NCBI GenBank assembly: GCA_900538465.1
Contig: UPXV01000009.1
Span: 6,053 to 70,052 of the forward strand
Direction: 5' to 3'
DNA: 64,000 bases
Source: an uncultured Erysipelotrichaceae bacterium
Lineage (GTDB): Bacteria > Bacillota_I > Bacilli_A > Erysipelotrichales > Coprobacillaceae
Shown: piece by piece, positions 46,577-55,093 of the stretch
Layout of the letters: each line of letters begins with the position of its first letter
How positions within the stretch are numbered: position 1 is the first letter of the stretch
Program-made: the position numbers and the translations under genes
The notes under the pieces: generated by a model
Told to the model about the DNA's origin: nothing
Databases searched by the model: none
What the model saw: only the letters and a program-made list of their open reading frames with translations

Positions 46577-47241
46577 GCTTCTACAAGATAATCAAATTTT
46601 TCAATTTTTTCTGTTTCTGAAATCATTAAGAAATGATCGTTCATTTTAACCATATATTGAGGATCAACAGATAAATCCAATTTATGTGTTTCTTCATTAC
46701 GGATTCCTAAGATATTGATTCCATAATTTTTTCTTAGATTCAATGCTGTTAAAGTATGCCCTACCCAAGCTTGAGGAACTTTCATTTCAACAACGCTATA
46801 ATTTTCATCAAGTTCAATTAAATCTGTAATATTTTTACGAAGTAAAGAACGAGCAACTCTTTCACCCATTTCTTTTTCTGGTCGACAAACACGATCAGCA
46901 CCAATCTTTTCTAAGACAACTTTAAAGCGTTTATTTTTTGCTTTGGCAATAATATAAGGGACCCCAATTTCTTTAAGATTCAAGACACCTAATAAGCTTT
47001 CCTCTAAATGATTACCAATGGCTACAATTCCAACATCAAATTCTTCAACTCCTAAGTCAATTAAGAATTGTTGATCTGTAATATCACCAATCACAGCTTT
47101 TGTGGCAAATTCTGAAACTCTTTGTACACATTCAGGATCTTTATCAATTGCCAGCACCTCACAGCCAAATTGAGATAATGTTTTGGTAATTGTTGAACCA
47201 AAAACACCTAATCCTAAAACAACATATTGTCTATTCTTCAT
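46573..47241 (-). CDS. ktrA: Potassium channel regulatory subunit KtrA (RCK domains)
   Basis: The 222-residue cytoplasmic protein has an RCK_N domain with a Rossmann motif LGLGVFGSTITKTL and AIDKDPECVQ, and an RCK_C domain (about 140-222). It forms an octameric ring that gates KtrB by binding ATP or ADP. RCK_C domains of this type are c-di-AMP receptors in several Firmicutes, and darA is also in the window. It follows ktrB by four bases. Confidence 0.94.
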   Translation of the reverse strand: MKNRQYVVLGLGVFGSTITKTLSQFGCEVLAIDKDPECVQRVSEFATKAVIGDITDQQFLIDLGVEEFDVGIVAIGNHLEESLLGVLNLKEIGVPYIIAKAKNKRFKVVLEKIGADRVCRPEKEMGERVARSLLRKNITDLIELDENYSVVEMKVPQAWVGHTLTALNLRKNYGINILGIRNEETHKLDLSVDPQYMVKMNDHFLMISETEKIEKFDYLVEA

Positions 47242-47245
47242 AAAC

Positions 47246-48646
47246 CTAACCTATCAAGACATCAGATTGAGGATATACGATGTCTTTTCCTTTCGTTTGA
47301 CTATATTTTTTTGCAAAGACAAGTACCATTGTAATTGGTCCAATACGGCCAATGTACATCAACATAATAATGACAACTTTTCCGACACTTGTCAAGAGTG
47401 GTGTCACTCCTGCAGTTAATCCAACAGTGGCGAATGCTGAGAAAACTTCAAAAACCAAATCAATAAATGACATATTTTCACTAATCGCAAGACATATCAA
47501 GCCACCAATACAAATAAAGAAACTAATCAAAGCAATTGTTAAAGAACGTTTAACCACTTGCTCACTAATAGAACGTTTCATGACATGAATACGATCACTC
47601 CCTTTAACAAGAGATAAGATATATAAAATCATAATCGCAAATGTGACTGTCTTAATCCCTCCAGCTGTACCAGCAGGAGAACCACCAATAAACATAAACA
47701 TGGACATAATGAGTTTTGTAGAGTCATGCAATGCACCAATATCAACAGTTGCAAATCCAGCCGTTCTTAATGTTGTTGATTGGAAGAAACTTGCCAAAAC
47801 TTTATCAGGCCAATTTAAATGACCAATTGTACTTGCATTATCAAATTCTAATGCCAAAATCAAAATTGTTCCAACAACCAATAAAAACGTTGTCACAATC
47901 AAAACAATTTTTGTATGTAATGATAAAGAAGCAATAAATCTTCTTAATTTAAAGACTTTAAAGTTTTCTTTATATTTTTGCCATGATGTACGAATATCAA
48001 CCCATACAACGAAACCAAGTCCACCAGCAATAATTAATCCAGCCACAACCAGATTAACCAAAACATTCGTTTGATATCCAATTAATGAGTTCGCACCTAA
48101 AATATCAAAACCAGCATTACAAAAAGCGGAAATAGAATGAAATAATGAATAATAAATTCCTTTGCCCACTCCAAATTGAGGAATAAAGACAAAACTTAAT
48201 AAAATAGCTCCCATCAATTCAAAAAAGGCAGTATATTTAATAACTCTTTTGATATAAATTCCCATAGCTCTCATTGAACTTTGATTCAATGCTTCTTGCA
48301 TAACAATTTTATTGGTATATGATAACTTCTTTTTCAAGGCAACTAACATCATATTTAAAAGAGTTAAAAAACCAAGCCCTCCAATTTGAATCAATGCCAA
48401 AATAACCAATTGACCAAAAACAGTATATTGATCTGCAACAACAATAGGAACAAGTCCTGTCACACAAGTTGCAGAAGTTGCTATAAATAAATGATCCAAA
48501 TAAGGAATCCCTTTTCCTTGATTAGCTATAGAAAGTGTTAACAAATATGAACCAATTAAAATAACCATAAAAAAACTAAATGCAATTCTTCGTGTAGGAG
48601 AAAAAGATTTTTTCCTTTTATCCTTATGAAAATCAACAGCTTCCAT
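47246..48646 (-). CDS. ktrB: Potassium transporter membrane subunit KtrB
   Basis: The 466-residue protein has four pore modules of the Trk/Ktr/HKT type. Each has a P-loop with Gly, visible as ATSATCVTGLVP, SISAFCNAGFDILG, STTLRTAGFATVD and SAFATVGLTAG. It imports potassium in complex with KtrA. AAGGGAGG precedes the ATG, which overlaps the preceding flavoprotein gene by 14 bases. Confidence 0.95.
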   Translation of the reverse strand: MEAVDFHKDKRKKSFSPTRRIAFSFFMVILIGSYLLTLSIANQGKGIPYLDHLFIATSATCVTGLVPIVVADQYTVFGQLVILALIQIGGLGFLTLLNMMLVALKKKLSYTNKIVMQEALNQSSMRAMGIYIKRVIKYTAFFELMGAILLSFVFIPQFGVGKGIYYSLFHSISAFCNAGFDILGANSLIGYQTNVLVNLVVAGLIIAGGLGFVVWVDIRTSWQKYKENFKVFKLRRFIASLSLHTKIVLIVTTFLLVVGTILILALEFDNASTIGHLNWPDKVLASFFQSTTLRTAGFATVDIGALHDSTKLIMSMFMFIGGSPAGTAGGIKTVTFAIMILYILSLVKGSDRIHVMKRSISEQVVKRSLTIALISFFICIGGLICLAISENMSFIDLVFEVFSAFATVGLTAGVTPLLTSVGKVVIIMLMYIGRIGPITMVLVFAKKYSQTKGKDIVYPQSDVLIG

Positions 48647-50210
48647 TGTGATCCTCCCTTAAAATCATTTCTGCACACATCATCCCATCTACAGCAGCCG
48701 ACATAATTCCTCCAGCATATCCAGCACCTTCCCCGATTGGATAAACATCTTTGAAAGTCGACTGATAATTTTCTTTACGTAATATACGCACGGGTGCACT
48801 ACTTCTTGACTCTACTCCCGTTATAAGCGTATCATCCTGAATAAAACCAGGCATTTTTTGATTCATCAATAATAATCCTTCTTTTAAATTGCGATTGATA
48901 AAATCAGGAAATAATTGATTCAAATCAGCAAATTGATATCCAGGTGAATATGTTGGAACAACATCTTGAGCAGATGATGTAACAACACCCTCATAATAAT
49001 CACGAACCAATTGTACAGGTGCATGATAGTTTCCTCCACCTAATTCAAAAGCCTTTTTCTCTAATTCTCTTTGAAAATCAATTCCTGCCAATGGATGATC
49101 ACTTGCAAAATCACTTGGATTAACATTTACCAAAATAGCACTATTGGCATTTTTGCCATCTCGCTGATAATAACTCATTCCATTGACACAAAGTGTTCCT
49201 TCTTCATGCATTGATGGAACAATAACGCCACCAGGACACATACAGAATGTATAAACACCTCGTTTTTCACTAGTTTGGACAGCCAACTTATATGAAGCAG
49301 CCTTCAAATAAGGAGAAGTCGCACTTGCTTTGTATTGAATTTGATTGATGAAAGCTTGAGATTGCTCAATTCTTACACCAACTGCAAAAGCTTTTGGTTC
49401 CATTGACAAACCTTTTTCATATAACATTTGATAAGTATCTCTTGCACTATGTCCAATTGCCAAAACCAAAGCATCAGCTTCAATCTCTTCTTTTCCTTTT
49501 GGCGTTTGAACGATCACTTTTTTCTTATTATTGTCTTCAAAGAAATCAATAAATTGTGTTTCAAACATGAATTGTACACCTTTTTGTTGCATATCTTGAC
49601 GCATATTGATGAGAACTTGTCTTAAATAATCAGTTCCAATATGTGGTTTTGATAAATAAAGAATATCATCAGGTGCACCATGTTTAACAAACGTTTCTAA
49701 AATATATAGCAAACGGTGATTTTTAATACCCGTTGTTAATTTTCCATCTGAGAAAGTTCCTGCCCCACCTTCTCCAAAAGCAATATTACTTTGGGGATTC
49801 AAAATTCCCTTTTCAAAAAGAGTTTCAACATCTTTAACTCTTTCTTCTACTTTCTTTCCACGTTCCACAACAATCACTTGTTGACCAACTTGTGCCAAAA
49901 CATAAGCACAAAACAATCCTGCTGGTCCATTTCCAACCACAACCACTTTTTTATCATTCGCAGGTAAATATTCATAATGATACGGTTTGACTTTTTGTAA
50001 AGTTGGATGCAGTTTTAAGCATTGTTCTTCATCATCAACTGTAAAATCAAAACTACAAATCCAATGCACTTTTTGTCTTCTGGCATCTACTGATTGTTTA
50101 GACAATTTGACTTGATGGATTTCTTTTTCTCTCATATTTAAAACTTGCGAAACAATTTTTCGATAATTCGTTTGTCCAAGTTTCACTTTGACATTATGTA
50201 TTCTTAACAT
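48633..50210 (-). CDS. FAD-dependent dehydrogenase, COG2509 type
   Basis: The 525-residue protein has an N-terminal domain of about 90 residues, the FAD Rossmann motif VVGNGPAGLFCAYVLA (about 91-106), then AFGEGGAGTFSDGKLTTGI and a C-terminal FAD-binding GEGAGYAGGIMSAAVDG. These features match the widespread but uncharacterised COG2509 FAD-dependent dehydrogenases. No substrate is known. The ATG at 50210 has GAGAGGGAATG upstream; an earlier ATG lies in that site. It overlaps the previous gene by 17 bases. Confidence 0.9.
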   Translation of the reverse strand: MLRIHNVKVKLGQTNYRKIVSQVLNMREKEIHQVKLSKQSVDARRQKVHWICSFDFTVDDEEQCLKLHPTLQKVKPYHYEYLPANDKKVVVVGNGPAGLFCAYVLAQVGQQVIVVERGKKVEERVKDVETLFEKGILNPQSNIAFGEGGAGTFSDGKLTTGIKNHRLLYILETFVKHGAPDDILYLSKPHIGTDYLRQVLINMRQDMQQKGVQFMFETQFIDFFEDNNKKKVIVQTPKGKEEIEADALVLAIGHSARDTYQMLYEKGLSMEPKAFAVGVRIEQSQAFINQIQYKASATSPYLKAASYKLAVQTSEKRGVYTFCMCPGGVIVPSMHEEGTLCVNGMSYYQRDGKNANSAILVNVNPSDFASDHPLAGIDFQRELEKKAFELGGGNYHAPVQLVRDYYEGVVTSSAQDVVPTYSPGYQFADLNQLFPDFINRNLKEGLLLMNQKMPGFIQDDTLITGVESRSSAPVRILRKENYQSTFKDVYPIGEGAGYAGGIMSAAVDGMMCAEMILREDHNGSC

Positions 50211-51360
50211 TCCATTCCCTCTCCATTGCACAAGCTACACAATAAGCACTTGCAAATGCAAAATGCAAATTATAGCCCCCACATAAACCTGCTACATTTA
50301 AGATTTCTCCTATTGCATACATATGTGGATATTTTTGAATTTGTAGGTTTTCATCAACTTCTAAAAAAGATAAACCACCCTTCATGACTTGCGCTGTTGT
50401 AAAATCACGAACACCTTTAACATCGATACGAAAATCTTTTAATAAGCGCACGATTTGTGAAGCCTTTTGATGTGGTAAAGTCTCAAAATATTGAGCAATC
50501 TTTTGATGAATCAAACCATCGTAAAAATGATTATAGCCTTTCTTGAGACGAAGTTCAATATCTTGGTACAATTTCTTTTCATCTTCTTCATCAAAAAAGT
50601 CAATTGAGAGCTGATATTGATGTCCATTTTGATAATATGCCGATAATTGCATCACAGCAATTCCACTAACACCATAGTCAGTAAATAACAATTCACCTTT
50701 TTCTTGATGGATACATTTTCCTTTTTCTAACAAAGAAAAAGTTCCTTTTACTCTCACTCCTTTGAATTGTTTAAAAACTGGTGAGGTATTGAATTGAACA
50801 AGCGAAGGCATAGAGTCAACAACATGTAAATGAAGTTTTTTTAAAATATCATAACGTGACATATTGACTCCTGATAGTTTCCCTGCCTCACTTCCCATCG
50901 CAAAGACAACACCATCCGCTTTAAAACTTTGATGATTGGTCTTAATAACATATTGTGATGTATAATCAATAGAAAGCACTTCTTGTTCATAAAAAAACAA
51001 AACGCCTAATTCTTCAGCTCTTTGCATCAAGATTTGTTTTACTGATAAAGCTTGTTCACTTTTAGGATATAACAAATCACCTTGATAAATACAGTATAAC
51101 CCTAATTCATTCATTTTTTCTTGCATATCAAATGAATGAACAATCTTTTCAACAATTTCTAATCCGTCACTTTGATAACATGTTTTTTCAATATTACGAT
51201 GAGACAGATTACAACGGCCATTTCCTGTTGCTAAAACTTTCTTTAAAGATGTTTTGTTTTGTTCTAAAACAATCACTTCTAAATTATCAATCTTTTGCTT
51301 TAATAATATTGAAAGATAGACACCCGAAGCCCCTGCTCCTACAATCACAATTCTATGCAT
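50194..51360 (-). CDS. BaiN/HI0933-type NAD(P)/FAD-dependent oxidoreductase
   Basis: The 388-residue flavoprotein matches the HI0933/YhiN family, sometimes named BaiN or RdsA. It has VIVGAGASGVYLSILL at the N terminus, the family mark TGNGRCNLSHRN and a C-terminal GEILNVAGLCGGYNLHFAFASA. Substrate is not settled. The ATG at 51360 is preferred to one two codons earlier because GAGGTG has better spacing. It leads the four-gene unit with COG2509, ktrB and ktrA. Confidence 0.9.
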   Translation of the reverse strand: MHRIVIVGAGASGVYLSILLKQKIDNLEVIVLEQNKTSLKKVLATGNGRCNLSHRNIEKTCYQSDGLEIVEKIVHSFDMQEKMNELGLYCIYQGDLLYPKSEQALSVKQILMQRAEELGVLFFYEQEVLSIDYTSQYVIKTNHQSFKADGVVFAMGSEAGKLSGVNMSRYDILKKLHLHVVDSMPSLVQFNTSPVFKQFKGVRVKGTFSLLEKGKCIHQEKGELLFTDYGVSGIAVMQLSAYYQNGHQYQLSIDFFDEEDEKKLYQDIELRLKKGYNHFYDGLIHQKIAQYFETLPHQKASQIVRLLKDFRIDVKGVRDFTTAQVMKGGLSFLEVDENLQIQKYPHMYAIGEILNVAGLCGGYNLHFAFASAYCVACAMEREWNVKNT

Positions 51361-51416
51361 ATCCATTCACCTCTATCACTATTTTATACGAAATACAACG
51401 ATTATACCATTTTTTA

Positions 51417-51445
51417 TTGAAAAATCATCAAAAAATGTTTATAAT
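51417..51445 (+). promoter_or_regulatory. yebC promoter
   Basis: TTGAAA (51417-51422) and TATAAT (51440-51445) are 17 bases apart, about 30 bases upstream of the ATG. Confidence 0.75.
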
Positions 51446-51476
51446 ACAGAAGGAATTTTAAAAGGAGGAATTACAA

Positions 51477-52217
51477 ATGGGTAGAGCACACGAAGTGCGT
51501 AAGGTGGCTATGGCCAAAACTGCAGCAAAAAAAGCCAAAGTTTATTCTCGTTATGGGAAAGAAATTTATTTAGCAGCGAAAGCTGGTGGGCCTGAACCAG
51601 ATGGAAACTTAACATTAAGACGTTTGATTGAAAAAGCAAAGAAAGATCAAGTTCCTGCTGATGTTATTAAACGTGCTATTGATAAGGTGAAAAGTGGTGC
51701 CACTGAAAATTACGATCCAATTCAATTTGAAGGATTTGGTCCAGGAAACTCTACACTTATCGTCAAATGTTTAACTGATAATATCAACCGTACAATTTCT
51801 CAAGTGCGTCCAGCATTTACAAAATCAAAATCTAAATTAGGAGCAGAAGGTTCTGTTGCTTATTTATATGATGTAGAAAGTACTGTTATTTTTGGTGGGA
51901 TGAGTGAAGAAGAAGCATTAGATGCTTTAATCATGGGTGAAGTTGACGCTAAAGATATTACAACTTTAGAAGATGGACGTATTAAAGTAACTGGTGAACC
52001 AACAGATTTAAATAAAATCAAAACTGCTATTGAAGCTGCAAAAGCTGATGTAGAATTTGATGTTGATGACATTACAACAACACCTCAAGACTATGTAGAA
52101 CTTGAAGGTGATGATATGATGTTATTTGAAAGATTAATGGATTTATTAAATGATTGTGATGATGTCGATCAAATTTTCCATAATGTTTCTAATTATGATG
52201 ATGGAGAAGAAGAATAA
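51477..52217 (+). CDS. yebC: YebC/TACO1 family protein, YeeI (YebC2) type
   Basis: The 246-residue protein has the YSRYGKEIYLAAKAGGPEPDGN segment that marks the Bacillus YeeI branch, rather than the MAGHSKW start of classical YebC. The rest of the family fold (IERAIDK-like helices, YEGFGPGNSTLIV, SVAYLYD) follows. YebC proteins were long called transcriptional regulators. More recent work points to a role in translation through stalled motifs, and the YeeI branch in particular. AAAGGAGG precedes the ATG. A hairpin terminator follows. Confidence 0.93.
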   Translation: MGRAHEVRKVAMAKTAAKKAKVYSRYGKEIYLAAKAGGPEPDGNLTLRRLIEKAKKDQVPADVIKRAIDKVKSGATENYDPIQFEGFGPGNSTLIVKCLTDNINRTISQVRPAFTKSKSKLGAEGSVAYLYDVESTVIFGGMSEEEALDALIMGEVDAKDITTLEDGRIKVTGEPTDLNKIKTAIEAAKADVEFDVDDITTTPQDYVELEGDDMMLFERLMDLLNDCDDVDQIFHNVSNYDDGEEE

Positions 52218-52243
52218 CATGATTTTCATGTTATCTTTTTTTA
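52214..52243 (+). terminator. Terminator of yebC
   Basis: ATAACATGA and TCATGTTAT form a nine-base stem with loop TTT, then an eight-T run. The yebC stop codon is in the stem. The next gene's ATG is two bases after the run. Confidence 0.85.
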
Positions 52244-52244
52244 T

Positions 52245-52910
52245 ATGTTAGTTACACATTACTTTCATAGTGGAAGTCTTGTTGAGTTAGATCAACATCT
52301 TCTTCTCTTTGATTATTATCAAGGAGAACTTCAACTCAATCAGGATAAGCCACTCTATGTCTTTGTCTCACATCGTCACTTTGATCATTATAATCCAGAT
52401 ATCTTTAAAATTCATCATCCTCATATCACATATATTCTTTCTGATACTTTACGTCATAAGTATGAGGCCAATTATGTTGATGTTCATCAAGAATATATTT
52501 TTGATGATATCAAAGTCAAAACTTTACTATCTACTGATGAAGGCTGTGCTTTCTTAGTAGAAGTTGAAAATCAAACAATTTATTTTGCAGGTGATTTAAA
52601 CTGGTGGCATTGGGATGGTGAACCAGACAAAGACAATCATTGGCAAAAAATCACCTATCAGCAAGAAATCAATTCTATTCAGCAACCTATTGATTTGGCT
52701 TTTGTTGTTGTTGATAAAAGACAAGAAGACAGTTATTTACTTGGTTTACAATATTTCTTAAAACATGTGAAAGCAAAATATATTATGCCTATTCACTATT
52801 TTGGAGATTATACAATTAGTGAACAATTACAAAAAGAAAAGCTTGATAATCCTTACCAAGCTTATATCATCCCGGTTCATCATAGAGACGAAACTTTTGA
52901 GATCTTTTAG
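52245..52910 (+). CDS. MBL-fold metallo-hydrolase
   Basis: The 221-residue protein has the metallo-beta-lactamase core HRHFDH (43-48), later AGDLNWWHWDG and MPIHYFG, which provide metal ligands. It resembles the small UlaG-like or general MBL hydrolases; the substrate is unknown. The start MLVTHYFHSGSLVE fits relatives. No Shine-Dalgarno sequence is visible before the ATG at 52245, because the preceding ten bases are the T run of the yebC terminator. Expression may depend on read-through from yebC. A terminator overlaps its stop codon. Confidence 0.85.
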   Translation: MLVTHYFHSGSLVELDQHLLLFDYYQGELQLNQDKPLYVFVSHRHFDHYNPDIFKIHHPHITYILSDTLRHKYEANYVDVHQEYIFDDIKVKTLLSTDEGCAFLVEVENQTIYFAGDLNWWHWDGEPDKDNHWQKITYQQEINSIQQPIDLAFVVVDKRQEDSYLLGLQYFLKHVKAKYIMPIHYFGDYTISEQLQKEKLDNPYQAYIIPVHHRDETFEIF

Positions 52911-52923
52911 ATCTCTTTTTTTT
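52899..52923. terminator. Terminator between the MBL gene and the DUF2812 gene
   Basis: GAGATCT and AGATCTC form a seven-base stem with loop TTT, and an eight-T run follows on the plus strand. The MBL stop codon is in the stem. Confidence 0.85.
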
Positions 52924-54055
52924 ACCAATTTAAATTATCCAATACTTGTTTTAATTTTTGATTGTCTATTTTATTAATTTCTATGAATTGATGATTCTTA
53001 TAAATGATTGTAGAAATTGGTGTTTGATAAACATAATATCCATTCACTTGATTCTTTTGATATTTAGTATAGTGGTCTTGAAGATAAAGATTTAAAATAT
53101 CCAAGCTCTTATCAGGATAAACAGAAGAAACATATTTGATTTGATTATCATCTTTTGCATATTCATAATAATCTAAGACGATAGAATGACTATCGTAACT
53201 AATTATATAATCTTGAAAATAAGTTGAATTAAAAGAAGTATATTTTATAGAAAAATCTTTTATAAAAACAACGCTTCCTAAACACAAACAAATTATATAA
53301 ACCAGTAAAACGTTTTTTTGAAAAAGAATTGGATTTTTTTGAGAATAAGAAAATAAAATTGCTATAAATGAAACACATATACATCCTAAAAGGATAAAGA
53401 TAGGAATCATGACGAAATGTCTCGTAAAAAATACACTGCCTACAATTAATTGTAACCATGCAAAAGAAATCATAAAATTTCTAAGTAAGCACACATAATA
53501 AGAATAATGACATTCTTTTTTAAAAAAATAATAAATATATTGACATCCAATACCCATAATGATCATTAACCACACCCAGAAGCTAAAGACAAAAACAATA
53601 TCATGAGTAGATAATAAATTATCAAAATGAATCACATAATCCGGTGTTAAAAAGCCCAAAAGAATAAAAGTAATCACAGCAATTAGAAAACCACGAAACG
53701 ATTTTTGACTTTGTTTATAAATAACATCTTCATCAATTTGTTCATCCGTATAGATAGAATGCTTATCATGCGATGCAAACACATAAAATATACCTTGCTT
53801 ATCAATAAATTCATAGCCATTGTCTTTAAAAAACGCAATATATTCTTTATCTTTCAATTCATCTTCAAAGAAATACTTATTACTGCCATGAATGGCAACA
53901 TGATAATAAATATCATCAGTTTTTTCTTCATATTCACTAAAGAAACTATTAAATTTTTTTAAATGATATCCTTTTTTTGCCATATCATTTAAAAAATCTT
54001 CAAATTGCTTTCTTTCAAATGGATAAAACCCAGTCAAATTAAAATACTTCTTCAT
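52922..54055 (-). CDS. DUF2812-type membrane protein
   Basis: The 377-residue protein has an N-terminal part of the DUF2812 type (FYPFERKQFEDFLNDMAKKGYHLKKF), then a tail domain with at least four membrane segments (such as FLIAVITFILLGFL and IVFVFSFWVWLMIIMGIG). No catalytic motif is visible. DUF2812 genes are commonly paired with PadR-type regulators, as here, and the pair is often regarded as an envelope-stress or antimicrobial-response module, though direct evidence is thin. The 18-base gap to padR shows one operon. Function otherwise unknown. Confidence 0.82.
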   Translation of the reverse strand: MKKYFNLTGFYPFERKQFEDFLNDMAKKGYHLKKFNSFFSEYEEKTDDIYYHVAIHGSNKYFFEDELKDKEYIAFFKDNGYEFIDKQGIFYVFASHDKHSIYTDEQIDEDVIYKQSQKSFRGFLIAVITFILLGFLTPDYVIHFDNLLSTHDIVFVFSFWVWLMIIMGIGCQYIYYFFKKECHYSYYVCLLRNFMISFAWLQLIVGSVFFTRHFVMIPIFILLGCICVSFIAILFSYSQKNPILFQKNVLLVYIICLCLGSVVFIKDFSIKYTSFNSTYFQDYIISYDSHSIVLDYYEYAKDDNQIKYVSSVYPDKSLDILNLYLQDHYTKYQKNQVNGYYVYQTPISTIIYKNHQFIEINKIDNQKLKQVLDNLNW

Positions 54056-54073
54056 AAAAATCCCCTCTTTCTA

Positions 54074-54385
54074 TCATTGATGATATTCCCTCTTGGTATC
54101 TTCTATCATTAGCAATAATCTTTGATACTCCTCATCAAACATATTTTTTCCTTTATGTGTCATCACATAACTGCGCTTACGTCCTTCACATTTGACTTCT
54201 TCAATCAATTGTTCTTCCTCAAACTTAGAAAGAATAGCATAAAGAGTTCCTGGTCCAAGTTTTATACGTTGATTGGTTAATTCTTCAACATATTGCGAAA
54301 TTTCCGAACCACAACGAACATGTTGAAGGGCTAATAAAACATAATACATTTGTTCAGTTAATGTCTTCAATTGAACTCTTGGCAT
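54074..54385 (-). CDS. PadR family transcriptional repressor
   Basis: The 103-residue protein is a short PadR-s1 type winged-helix protein. It has LTEQMYYVLLALQHVRCGSEIS, LGPGTLYAILSKFEEEQLIEEV and RKRSYVMTHKGKNMFDEE, the last being the wing and the start of the dimer helix. The ATG at 54385 has AAAGGAGGGTG upstream; a reading frame to 54619 runs back through the promoter and a terminator. Two dyads at its promoter indicate autoregulation together with the downstream DUF2812 gene. Confidence 0.92.
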   Translation of the reverse strand: MPRVQLKTLTEQMYYVLLALQHVRCGSEISQYVEELTNQRIKLGPGTLYAILSKFEEEQLIEEVKCEGRKRSYVMTHKGKNMFDEEYQRLLLMIEDTKREYHQ

Positions 54386-54401
54386 TTTTTCACCCTCCTT
54401 T

Positions 54402-54418
54402 ATATCGTATAACGATAT
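54402..54418 (-). promoter_or_regulatory. PadR operator dyad 1
   Basis: ATATCGT-ATA-ACGATAT is a perfect inverted repeat just upstream of the padR ribosome-binding site. It would lie near the transcription start. Confidence 0.75.
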
Positions 54419-54431
54419 TATCTTCACTTTC

Positions 54432-54460
54432 AGTATATTATCGTTAAACGATATTGTCAA
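54432..54460 (-). promoter_or_regulatory. padR promoter with operator dyad 2
   Basis: On the minus strand TTGACA (54455-54460) and TATACT (54432-54437) are 17 bases apart. The inverted repeat TATCGT-TAA-ACGATA (54439-54453) fills the spacer, so bound PadR would exclude RNA polymerase. Confidence 0.85.
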
Positions 54461-54494
54461 TAAAAAAAGAAGTAATACAACAAATGTATTACTT
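54461..54494 (-). terminator. Terminator of gloA
   Basis: AAGTAATACA and TGTATTACTT form a ten-base stem with a five-base loop, followed by CTTTTTTTA on the minus strand. The gene's stop codon is in the stem, and the padR promoter starts next to it. Confidence 0.88.
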
Positions 54495-54857
54495 ACTAGG
54501 AATGATTTCAAACCAATAATCATCAGGATCGTGAATAAAATATAAGCCCATTGCTTCATTTTCAAAACAAATACATCCCATTTCTTGATGTAATTGATGA
54601 GCTTTTTCATAGTCATCAACAGTCAAACAAATATGACTTTCATTTTCACCTAATTCATAAGATTGAGGATGATCTTTTAACCAAGTTAATTCTAAAGAAA
54701 ATGGTGAAACACCATCACTTAAATAAACGAGTTTAAAACTTCCATCACTGGCTTCTTTTTCTTTAACAACTTCTAAACCTAATGCTTCTTTATAAAAAGC
54801 AATACTCTTTTTCAAATCTGTAACATTAATATTACAATGATTAAAAATAGCTTTCAT
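54489..54857 (-). CDS. gloA: Glyoxalase I-type lyase (VOC family)
   Basis: The 122-residue protein has the vicinal-oxygen-chelate fold of lactoylglutathione lyase: a first His in NHCNINVTDLKKSIAFYKEALGL-like order, a Glu in FSLELTWL, a His in ESHICLTVDDYEKA and a final Glu in YWFEIIPS. These are the four metal ligands. It probably detoxifies methylglyoxal or a related aldehyde, though Firmicutes use thiols other than glutathione, so the co-substrate is uncertain. A usable GGAG ribosome-binding site precedes the ATG. Confidence 0.85.
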   Translation of the reverse strand: MKAIFNHCNINVTDLKKSIAFYKEALGLEVVKEKEASDGSFKLVYLSDGVSPFSLELTWLKDHPQSYELGENESHICLTVDDYEKAHQLHQEMGCICFENEAMGLYFIHDPDDYWFEIIPSK

Positions 54858-54871
54858 ATAATCTCCTTTCT

Positions 54872-55043
54872 CTACTCTACATCTGGATAAATGCTCGTAA
54901 TGATGGGACGACCTTCACAATCTACTAAAACTGTTAACCCTCCACCATTGCCACTTTGATGAAACAAATAATTGACTCCTGTTTTTTTATCTACAAGAAT
55001 TTCTGTTCATAAACCGTTACAAAACGATTTTCTTTTTAGTCAT
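54872..55043 (-). pseudogene. Decayed DUF6440-like gene
   Basis: A promoter, a GGGAGGCA ribosome-binding site (55051-55058) and an ATG at 55043 are intact. The coding part is broken. The frame beginning MTK is lost after about three codons, KENRFVTVYEQK then appears in a second frame, and a third segment LVDKKTGVNYLF followed by GNGGGLTVLVD reaches a stop at 54872. The last two resemble the small DUF6440-type proteins (VDKETGVNYLF...GGLT). At least two small indels separate the pieces, so no functional product is expected. Confidence 0.72.
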
Positions 55044-55064
55044 AGATTGATGCCTCCCACATCT

Positions 55065-55093
55065 ATTATAACGATAATAGATGAATAAAACAA
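55065..55093 (-). promoter_or_regulatory. Promoter of the decayed DUF6440-like gene
   Basis: On the minus strand TTGTTT (55088-55093) and TATAAT (55065-55070) are 17 bases apart, just after the stop codon of the upstream gene. Confidence 0.55.

Noticed and set aside
54386..54619. Long hydrophobic N-terminal extension of the PadR protein
   Set aside because: It crosses the padR promoter, both operators and the gloA terminator; AAAGGAGG precedes the ATG at 54385.
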